From positions 168,778,501-168,842,500 of the forward strand of contig CM060833.1 in NCBI GenBank assembly GCA_030762175.1: a stretch of DNA of 64,000 bases, read 5' to 3'. Under the pieces are notes generated by a model. It did no database searches. It was not told where the DNA came from and was given only the letters and a program-made list of their open reading frames with translations. Positions 24,301 to 36,300 of the stretch are shown piece after piece (position 1 is the stretch's first letter; each line of letters starts with the position of its first letter). The position numbers and the translations under genes are program-made. The stretch comes from Metallyticus violacea (lineage: Eukaryota > Arthropoda > Insecta > Mantodea > Metallyticidae).

Positions 24301-27300
24301 ACAGGCCAAGTAAAGTTGATACTGTAAACAACTTCTTAAAAATCTGCTAGATGACCAAATCTGGGAAAAGCATTGTGACATGATGAAAAATGGCTCTTGT
24401 CCCATAATTATAAAAAGGGAAGACAACGAGTACTCCAACAGTAAAAACCTCTATCAGTGGTTTGTCAAAGTCAGTTGGGCAAAAAATGATGCTCTGTATT
24501 TGTACTTAACTTAGGTTTACATATTTAGATGTTTTTGTTTCCTGGGATCATTTCAGTGGAAACTCAATTAGAACTGTTCTGATTCAGACCTAAAAGGAAT
24601 ACACAGTTAAGTTGACAATAACATTGTCAGATTTTATCAAGCCCTTAATTAAAAAATATACCCACAATTTCACAAATTTGCTGTTAAATCCAGAGCCTGT
24701 TCGGAAGCACCTAATATGTGAACAATTATTTTCAATGCTGCTTGAGAGCTAGGCTGAATGATAATCGCTTCAGAACAGTGTTAAGACTTGCTTCTGCAGT
24801 TAATATTTCCCCAGATATAACAAAATATTGGAAAAACATACTTTAGGATCACAAGTAATACAATGTGTGCAATGAATGTAGGCAATAGTAGAATTTTTTT
24901 TTAATATTGATGAAGTTAAAGCATTCTTATTTTTATAATAGTGTCACATTATTTTGATTCCTTTATTGTATGCCAAAGTTAATGCACAAGGATATTTGAA
25001 TCTTTATAGTTTTCATATATTATGTTACATTTATTTATGTTGTACATTTGTAGCAATATGAACTATTTGATTGTATTGCTTTCCAATTATTGTCATTTAA
25101 TTGTGTTATTAATGTTTCCAGCACAATTGTATCATCACATTATTTTTGTATTCACTAATGGATACACTATTTAAAAAAATAACAAAGAGGAAAGACTTGA
25201 TATCAAATCAAATCTTGATTCATTAGACAAAAATTAGATGCAACAGACTTCATCATTTATAGTAATATTTGCAACAATATATAATAAAATAGTCTGCAGT
25301 ATTAGATAAAATATTAATTATAATAATATGGTAAAATGTTAAACATAGTGCAATAACTCATTATGTACAAAATCCATATAAAAGCCAACACATATAACAG
25401 AAGATACTAGATTCAGCATTCTATATTGTCAAATTTTCTTTAAGTTCATTAATATTATAAAAAATCTTGTTAGCAAATTGTACTTTAAGGTAATTTATAA
25501 AATGGTGCATTTCACGATTTTTAATTACCAATGGCAGCTTATTAAACAGCTTAATTACAATATGTTTATAGCAATTTAACAAATTATTATTGAGGAAATC
25601 ACTCAATTTGTTCCATTTACTTGGACATGTTTCAAAGGCTGTTGCCTTCATCTTCAGCATGATTCCATTGTCTGCTTTCCAGTGTGGTATTAAGATGTCA
25701 TTCTGGGAAGCAGACAGTGGAATCATGCTGAAGATGAAGGCAACAGCCTTTGAAACATGTGCAAGTAAGTGGAACAAAATTAGTGAAATTTCAGTGATTT
25801 CTTCAATAATAATTTGTTATATTATACTATATTTCACTATGAAAATTCCTGCAATTCAGAACTACTCATAAAATGTTTATAGCTGTTTAGTGACAGAGTG
25901 AATCTGGCATAAGGAACATCAAAATAATTTACATATCTAGTACTATGAGTATATATCAGGTTGCATGTAGCAAAATACAGCACTTTTCTTTTATATATGG
26001 TAAACAGGATAAATATATAATCCAGGTAAAGATAAGAATGCCTGAACCAAAAATATTGTACTGGATTACACTATGGTAACTTATCATTTCATGTAACTTG
26101 AAAGCCAAAAAAATATGTACCACAATAAACACAAAGGAAAACTTACTATTTGGTGACTGTATTAAGTTGAGTGAATTCAAAAGCTTCCATACAAGATATG
26201 GTCCAATGAACATTATACCCATGAATAGCATCACTGCCCAAGAGGTTTGGGGATTCTTAGTTTCTATCTTTGCTGAATGGCCTGTTGTTGCTGCTGCTGC
26301 CTCTTGCCAAAACTTTTCACGTTGAGGATTTTCAGTGCTGAGTCCTTTAAATAAAGCATGTTCCAATAAATACATCATGCTACTTTATAGATTTTACAAT
26401 CTGTACAGCAATACTTAACTTTCAGAACATAATATTTCTCCTGAAACATTCTCAAATTTAATGATTATTTTTGCAATTTACTTTCGCTTCAGTGAATATT
26501 TCTGAATTTTATTTCAATTTGTGCATGGAGCTCAGTTTGCATATATTAAAAAAAGTATAAGATTAAAGGAGATGAGATTGTTGTTAAGTAAAAACTACTC
26601 TTTTACTAATTTATGGTAAATTAAACAATATTATTAAAATTTGATATATGACAGAGAGATATTTTTGGCCTGTGCCAATAGCTGAATGCAAGCTATGTGG
26701 GGGCCAAGAGACACCAGTTGCTGGCTCCATTGATGGGCACATTTTTTCTCACATATCTTTGATCAATAATAGCAAGCGTGCAATTTCATGATGAATTCAA
26801 TTTGCATTATAGATTAGGCATGCTAATTGGAACTTGTACAGTGAAGCCAATCATATAATGGAAAGGATAATATGATTGAATCAAACTAAACACTTTTCTT
26901 GCTTCACTTGCTTGTCTATAAATGTAGAACAGGTTTCACGAACCTTCATTCGCATCATCAGCTAGAAAGTCGACTGCTGGATACTTTGATATGCTATGGG
27001 AATGTGTATTCCTCTCTAGAGGAGGTGTCATGAACTTAAATTTTGTGTTTTCATCCCTGGAAGTGTTGAAGTTCATTAAACTGTCTTTGTATTTGTATAT
27101 GTACATTTTTTCCCAAGTTGCTAATTTTGTAGGTCCTTGTGCTGAATTCAATAATTTTGCTTTATTCATATGTCATGTTTTTTTTGTTCAGAAATGATAT
27201 GCTACTGCTGATTTCTGCATTTGTTTGTATTTTATGTTCCTGAAATGTTCTTTTAACCGTGTGTCTATGATTCTCTTTATATTTCCAATGTAGTAGATTT

Positions 27301-30300
27301 TTTCACATTCTGCACAACTTATTTTGTAAATACCTGCTTTTTTTCTCCTGTGGAATGCTGTCATTAATATTGTCTATCAGTAGATTTTTGACATTAAATC
27401 TATTTACCGGGAATAACCTGATATTAAAATCTTTAATAATATTCTGAAACTTTTTTTTAGCAATATGAATTTTTAAAAAATTAGCTCATCTTTTCTTGCT
27501 GAAAGTGTTTTGGTTTGTTTAACAGGTTTTTGTCTCTTAAATTTTTGCACTTTTTGGGTACTAGTTCTTTCTTAAAACCATTTTTAGTCGCTGTACTTTC
27601 TATTTCAATGAGTCTTACAATGTGTGTTACTATCTGTGATTCATTCTTAAGAGTAAACTTATGGCAGGACTATCAACATTGTATAATGAATTATAGTCAT
27701 GTACTGAGTACTGCCATCTGTGGTTAATTCTGCAGGATTATCAACATTGCATAATGAATTATATTTATTTTAATATTATGTTAATGTTTTGCAAAAATTG
27801 GAAAGCACATTTTTTATAATTAAGATCACATATGATTGAGTCAAAATATGCACTCTTATTGACTCCATTTACTTGTTTATATGTAGTACATGTTCCACGA
27901 ACCATTATTCGTAACATCAGGTACCAGTGCAGAACCAGCTACTATCAACTGGTAGGTGACGTTGCAAATAATGGTTTGTGAAACATGTACTACATACAAG
28001 TAAGCGGAACCAAGAGTGTCTATTTAGACTCAATCATATAATGATTTTAAGTATATGATTAGCTTTACTGTAAAAGTTCCAAGTAGCATTTCTAGTTAAG
28101 CACATTATTTGTCCAGCTTATGTGAATCATACAGGGTGGTACAAAATATTTAATTACTTGGAAATTATTTCCAGTTCCAGCCCCTGAAATTTTCTGTATG
28201 CTTTAAGCTAATATGGAATGCTGCTGTGATTTTTTTAACCTTTAAAATTGTACGTTTTTGAGAAATTCAAGGCCAAAGATTTCATGCCATAATCTTGAAA
28301 TCCCTTTCAAGGTCAAGATCACTGCATTGTTACATAACAATTGTACATTTATTTCATAAATGAAAGATTCCTGAGGCTTCATTATTTACAGAATTGTTTA
28401 ACTTTTAACATGATGCCATGTAAAAAAAATTATAATTCTTCTAAATATTAAATGTTAAAAAAATGAAAATAATTTAGCACAAGTGTAATATCTGACACAT
28501 TTAAATAAAATTAATCACATCTTGGAATCTGCAAAACTTAATAAAAATCTGAGAAGGTTGGCTTGGGACCTGTGCTGATTTGATATGGGTTGACCCTATC
28601 ACAAAACACAAAACCCCAATTAGTGAATGTTAAAGTCTACTCAAAGTCATACGTAATCCCATTTAAAAGCCACTGTAGATTATAAAAAAATAACTATAAT
28701 AAAGTAAATAAAGTTAAAGAAGTATAAGTAATTTTCAATGAGGTACAGAGCACTAATTATGTTTTTTTTTTTTTTCAAACACACAAAACAAAATTTACAG
28801 AAAATGACTACTGCTGTTCAGACTTAGCCACAAGACTACACTACACTGAATCATCATAACCAGGTGAAATCCTCATGCCTGAGGGGCAATGTAAAATGCA
28901 TAGTTTTTGATTATATGTAAAATAGGTTAACTCTCTGAAATTTCATTTGTGGGTTTTCCTTAAGAATCTTTGTTCATATAGTACTCCAGAAAATCTTTCA
29001 TAAATGACCAATCCATTTACTTTCAGCCTAGGGTATTAACACTAAAAAATAAAAATAGCACTAAATTACGTTAAGAACTCTAACCTAATAGATATAAAAG
29101 CTTTTTGTACATCCACTGCAGTGTTCTTAGCACAGCAAATACAGAAAAGAATTTTCCAAAGCTGGTTCGCAGTCGACCAAAATTTTCTGCTACACTCAAC
29201 ACAGCTCTAAAGGAACTGTATATCGCATGGAATGTTGAGTCCAACATGAAGCTTACAGATCCAAATGCTTGGACAAATGATTCTATTGATTGAAATGCTG
29301 GTCGAGAGCTCTCTTCTGCCAGCTGAATGAATCTGCAGAAAGAAACATATAATTATTTCAATAGGCTCCAGTAAATGAGATTACAGTTTAGTTTTCAAGT
29401 TCTACATGCTAAGAAACAATTTCTACCTGCTTTCAGGATCATTTCCAGAGAGACCATATCGATTCATTCCATACATTCCATAACTTCCATTTCCATACAT
29501 CCCATAGGTATTGCCATAAACTCCACCAAATGGAGTTCCAAAGCTACCGTAATTTGTATATGGTGAATAATATGAACTGCTTCTTGGATAAGAACCCATT
29601 CTCTGGGGCATTTGTTGGGCAGGTCGAGGGGGTAGAGGAGGTATAGCTCTTATTTGTCTAACATTCACTGGTGCACCTGATGGTATTCCTGTTGATTGAC
29701 TCATTTCTCCAGATAATGGAAGTGAACTCTGTAATGTGTTGGTAGTGCTGAAACACAAATTATTAAATATTATAACAATAACATTAACTGAAGATATTTT
29801 TGGATATTCCTTCAATATATTTAAAACATGTTATGTAGTACATATGTACATAATTTTATTTCACTTTACATCTGATATGGTTGACTTTGAGAACAATTCA
29901 GTACCAGTTCTTCTGATTTAATTACATTATTCATAGATGATGCTGTAGTAAATGCGTTTGGGCCAAAAATTTTCCCACACAGTTAATGCTTTGGGTTTTT
30001 GAGGAGCTTCTAAGACTTTTAGAATTCATGGTTCTTTTGCCAGAAATAGGCTACTATTGCTGATTTTTCCGTGTGTTTATATTTTACATTTTTCATTTGT
30101 TCCTTAAAACATATGGTAATATTTCTTTTTGTTTTGCCTATATATTTCATATTGCAGTCCTTGCTACCGATTTCGTAAATGCCTGATTATTTTTGTGGCA
30201 GAATTTTGTCTTTTGTGTTAGTTTTTAGGTTTTACAAATTCTAGGTTAATATAATAATCTATACAGTTCTACTGTTACCGAAAAAGATATTATCTTTGTG

Positions 30301-33300
30301 GGAATATGGACTGCAAAGATGATCAAGGGTGGTACTATAATGACAGAAAGGCTTTAACATTTAGGTGGCACAATGTCATAAATTTATAAGATTATATTGA
30401 AAAATAGCACTGTATAGCCAAAAAATTGAGGAACACTTCATGTATTTTAAATTGAAATAAAACAAATATTATCAGAGAAAAAAAAGATGTTGCATTATTT
30501 ATTTAATGCCCCTAATAAATTGCAAAATTGCAAAAATAATCACTTTTGATGAGTTAATTTGGTAGCAATAATGTTAATTGACGCCAATCCCTTTTATTTT
30601 CATCACTTATAGTAGTTGACAGAACTGAAAATTAACATTTCAGTTACAGTTTATTATAATGTATAAGCTATTTTACAGTACAAATGTTAGTTACCCGAAG
30701 GAAGAGAATGCAACGATTTCAATTTCAGATGTCCTACTAAAGTGTTATATGACATGGCATAAAAAGTCTTAAAAAGCCATTTCAAAATTTGGATGGAAAA
30801 AAAATTTTAGATGTTGAAATTTTGAACAAAAAGCCTATCAGAATACCTGGTCACCTGTTAGGCAGAAAGTGGGGCAGATATCAATATGAAGAAAGAAAAA
30901 GACCAGAGAGCCCAGATGAACAAATAATCCAGTAACAACTGCAGCATCAAAGGTCTCAACAATCATTGGTAAAGCATTGTAATATGTTCTAATGGTCTCA
31001 TTAACATGAGTGGTCAAAGGCACAAACTCTTGAATGGGAGCTCTGTGGTTTGAATTGTGCCAAGGTTCTAAGTCCTCATCACTGATTAATGTCATGGAGG
31101 TCTCTAAGCTTAGGACTGGAATTCTTGCTTGCTTGCAAAGAATTCTTTTCCCAATTACTAAATTCATCTCATGTATTATGAGAGCCCACCTCCTTTGACC
31201 GCCATGGGTGGCCGAGGTCATTAAGGCATGGACTCGTGAGCGGGAGGTCTGGGTTCAAATACCGCCAGGACCATCCTCCCTGACTGAGGTTTTTTTTTTT
31301 CTAGGTTTTCCTCAGTCCTCATAAATGGCAAATGCTGGGGAGGTACCCTAAACTTAGGCCAGGAACAATTCCTTCCTTAAAAATAAATCATTTCCCAATA
31401 TATCATTTCATCTCATGTATCATCATGTATCAACACTGTCCATCGCCTGTGGTGCCTCTGTAGCAAAAACAGGCATTAAACACCATTCACTCATTCATTC
31501 ATTCATACCTCCTTTGATGCCATAGTACTCAGTGTTAAAAACATTAATGGCCTTCATAAAAAGAAGGTTTTTACAATTAAATATACTTCACTCCTTTAAA
31601 TTAATTAATCCCCCCCTTTATTTCAATGGGGCTGACTTTTGATTTGATCAAAGTTTTTATACACTTAACACTTTGATTGGCTTTGAATTTTACAAGAACT
31701 TTAAATGTCTTTGGCTTATTTCATACCTATACTCCACCAAGAGTAGATGCATAATTCTTCCTGTTTGTGATAGCTGACACAACAATGGTCTTCCAAGTCT
31801 GTCAACAGATGGCACGACCTGTTTTGTATATGATGCACCTGCTGTTCTGTGATCCTCACTTGCAGCTGTTCAACATTCTTTAACTTACCCTACAAACTTT
31901 TCACCTCATTGTCCCTTTTCACCAGCTTATTTTTAGTACATAAGAAAATGCGTAATGCAATTTGCTTACCGATTTAACAATATATTGTTTCAAATCAATA
32001 CACAGATTTTTATTTTCTTCCATCACTTTCAGAAGCAGTTCAAAAGCCATTTCCATATACCAGTCAATATCATTTGCCATCCTGATTAATCATTATGTGT
32101 GCAGCATGAAGAACTGCACCCATGAAAATGTTTATGTGCTACTGGAACGATCTAAGAGTAAAACCATTGCTTCCATTCCAGTAAATGATTAGTAAGTTTT
32201 TTAATCACATATAGCAACCAAGGAAGATCTTGGGTTTTTATATAATTTTTAAGTATTTGTCATATAATTTTACAAAATTAAATAAATTTAGGAAATAGAA
32301 TACAAACAGATTTTGGAGTATTGATAACTTTCAGCAGTGAAGACTCTTCAAGATGAATATTCATGCTGAGTAATATAAAATAAATTTAAGAAACCCAAGA
32401 AAACAGTTAATACATTAATAAAATTAAAGGAAAAGGGAGAAATACTGACAAAAACAAGTGGGACGTTTTAGTGTTACAAAGAAAGCAGACACTATCAGCA
32501 CCTGAAATTCAAGTAGAATTTAATTGAGATTACAACAAATAGATAATAGTCAGAACAGTACAAAAGAGACTGCAGGTGGCCAATCTATAAATAAGAATAC
32601 TTGTGAAGAAACTCCATTATAGAAAAGTAAATAAACAGACCATTTTCATTGGTCTTTGGAATACAGAAACAGTATTTACAGATGCTATTTAACATCTCAG
32701 GTCATAAGCATCCCATTCAAATCTGGGCATGAAACGGCCGACAAATTTTGCTCAGAGGCCTCTTTTTTCAGGCTTGAGGTTCTTTATCATGCCATAAATG
32801 TATGACATGGGACTTATGGCTTTCTTCCCTTCCGAAGGAAGCCATACTTAGGATTTTTATGCCTGAAAAAAACCCACTGGTCCTGGCCAGGATCAAACCT
32901 GCAATCTTGGGTTTAGGAGGCTATATGGTTACCACTATACTAACAAGACCGACCAAAACAGCTGTTTAATGACTAGTACTACAGACTAATGAATAAAAAT
33001 GTCAGGTTCCTAGAAGCCTACAACAGATTTACATTAGATGATCTTATGTCCAGACTGTATAACCCAACAGAGAAACATATTCAGTGTTATATTCATATTC
33101 ATATTCATATTCAGTGTTATGGGTACTATGCACAATATCTAGGAGATAATGGATAAAATCTGGTAACCACACACCATACTACAATGCAGATTTGAAATCC
33201 ATTTGGGTGTTTAGTTTGGAATTTGTCTTTCAACATGACAGTGATCCTAAATACATCTACAAGCTGTGTCAGAAATAAGTGGAGCACCATCAGAGAGCAG

Positions 33301-36300
33301 AGGAACTGAAAATTGTGCAGTGGCCTCACAGGCTCCTGATTCAAGTGAACTATCATGAGAAGAACTGTATCATCAGATGCAGAAAGTGTGTCCTTTCTTT
33401 GAAAGCCTCTTGGAATGACATTTCAGCATGTCCTAGAAAAATTTGTTCCAAGAATGTCAATAGTAAATTAAGCAACTTTGGTGAAGGGAGTTTTATCAAA
33501 GTGAGGAAAGCATTATTTTCCATCCAAATTTGAAATTGTTTTTATGCTGATGCTTCTCTATTAGTGAAATATGATTTTGCTATAAAACCATGCAAAAATG
33601 TTGTACATTTCCATTCCCTTTATTTCTTTTGATCTACTCTGATGTTATTTATTTATGCATGTTCTTTAACATCTCAGGTCATAAGCGTGCCAAAAATTTT
33701 TGTATTTCCATTCTCATTTCATTTCTTTTGACATACTCTGACGTTATTTATTTGATTTATTTATGCATGCTATTTAACAACTAGGGTCATAAGCACGCCA
33801 AAAAGTTGTATATTTCCATTCCCATTCCATTTCTTTGATCTACTCTGAAGTTAATTAAGGCCATAAGCATCCCATTTAATTTAGAATGTGAAAGGGATTG
33901 TTAATTTTGCTAAGAGGCCTTCTTCTTTCAGGCTTCAGGTTTATGTGCTGTAAATTTATAATACAGAACCCAAGACTTTACTTTCCTTCTGAAGAAAGCC
34001 ATACTTAGGATATTTACATCTGAAAAAAATCCATTGACCCTGACCAGGATTGAATCTGCGATCTTGCGCCTACGAGATTAGTATGATTACCACTAGACCA
34101 CCAGGATCAGCTGTGCTGCTCTGAAATGACCTGTGTGTGTACCTTTTGACCAGCATTGTACATCTGAGAAAGCTACTGTTAGTAAAATGTTTGCAACTTA
34201 CAGATATTTTGACTTGAACTTTCATTTTTGAAAGCAATGTCTTATAAATGCTAGGTTAGTTACCACAATACATTATTTTTTTATTTATTTTTTCTTACAA
34301 AAATAAAACTTTCAGATATTCCACTTGCATTAACCTAGTTATCAATATGCTTATTTAAATGTAAACCTTAATGTCAACAGTAGTAGCAGATATCTTTAAT
34401 AAAAACTGATTTACAAATATTGCATCAATTACTATGGAATTCACTCCAAACTGTCAAATAATTAAAGAAAACAAAATATGAAATATTTTTGGCAATTATT
34501 AAGTGTGATTTAAACTAATCCGTGGAAAAGATTTTTGCCACTATCTTTGAATGTTTTTTTTTTTTATTTAGGACTAAAGATTTTTTTGAACTCAAGGTAT
34601 TATTAAGTAGGAAGATTAACAAGGGATTTAATCCTTTTATTATGATTTCAAGATATTTAAAGTTATTAAACCTCCAACAACTAATCCTAAGTGCACAAAG
34701 AATAAACTGTACATTAATGTGAACTTTATGTGCAGAAAAAACAGTATATATGTTAACAAAGGTGTTGCTTTAATGATGGATTCAGTCATTCTTAAGGTAT
34801 TCTTTTAATAAATTAATGGAATTGTAGAAGATAAAACTAAGCATTTCAACATTGTGACAATTTAGCTGATTGCTGCATACAGATGTTTTAAATCTGCATT
34901 GCTTAAGCATTCATATTAGTCATAGAAAAAGTACAAACAGTGCCTATCTGAGATAAAGACTATTGTGGGAAAGAAACGGAAGAGCACAGTGAACCTGGGT
35001 CATTTCATGTAAAATCAACCAATAAATAAATGTTTTTGAACCCTGACATCTCAGATTTTTATTTTATTTAGCATATAAGTTTGATCTATTCAGTACATTG
35101 AAATTACCATTTGATATTTTTGGGTGGACAGTTATTGTAAAATAAATCTTTGAAAATCAGAAAAAAATTCAAAAATTTCAGTGAACACAAAATCATAGTT
35201 TTATTTCTCATACTATTAATTCAGGAGAGTTCATTCAGTGTTCACTTTAAAGTTCTTTTAATGGACTTTAATGCTATATGAAAATCATTCCTGATAGGTC
35301 AAAAGTGTTTTTACCCCTTTTCAAAAAATGTGTTCAAAAACACATCTGAACTAACAATATGTTAAAATGCTTCTTATATGAGAGTTATGATCAAATTTCA
35401 CGATGGAATGTCAATGGGATTTTATATATATATATACACACATTTATCATTATGTTAAAAAAGCAGTTTCAGCAGTGCTTCACAGATGGTTCAGTTCCTG
35501 CTCATGAGCTTCCTACGGTGAAACATTGATGAGTGATTCATATTGCAATCATTAATTGTTCAACACAAACCTATCAGTTTCTGTCATGGTATAAACTCTC
35601 AAAATGACAAAGGTACTAATCTTTTAAGAAAGTAAATATACACCTTTTGCAGATATTATTATTCAGGCATGCATACATGGAAGGTATAAAAATTAGATCA
35701 GTTGAATGCACAGAGTCAGTGCAGTCAGTGCTAATTTCAAGATTTTCAAGTCCTTATATAGTTGCTATATCAAATATGTGCTAAATGCCAAGAAACTAAT
35801 GAAAATGTACATGTAGCTCTACTAATGACAGTACATCTGTAATGAATAGAAATGAAACAGGGATAACACTATACACCTGTAATTCTCATGTAGTGATTGA
35901 GAACACAAACACATGGTAAAAGTTTATAGCTTTGTTACAGAACCAGAGTTCATGTCCTTCACATTCCACTCCATTGTTTAATGTATTAGCTCTTTTTTAT
36001 AAATGACTGTGCATATCACATTTACAGACTGCCTTTCATAACATTCCATTTAGAAGTCTGTCACATAAAAACATCATGCTTAGTCCTTGTACGTTTGTAT
36101 TCTTTTATTCAGCTCCTACTGCTTCTTCTGGTTATATAACAGTTGAATATAATGATGCATGGTGACTGGCATGTATTGTAGGTACACTTGAGGGTGAAGC
36201 TAAACTCAGTCAGTTTTTTCCATCTTAGAGAACCATTTTTCTATTTCACATTCTTAAGTATATCTGACATACAGGATATTCCAATAAGTGCAGTGCTTAC

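Larger units (their letters stand above)
23250..24465. repeat. Inverted repeat surrounding a PLE remnant
   Basis: Segment 23253-23360 and the complement of 24357-24462 match over about 105 bp (for example AAAAGCATTGTGACATGATG). They enclose the PLE remnant at 23340-24250. The arms resemble neither the ribozyme block nor a host exon that I know. Confidence 0.7.

Noticed and set aside
25421..25871. Two overlapping ORFs on opposite strands encoding almost the same peptide (KAVAFIFSMIPLSA)
   Set aside because: The identity follows from the DNA palindrome of fold-back FB7; the peptide is read across a ribozyme motif and has no protein support.
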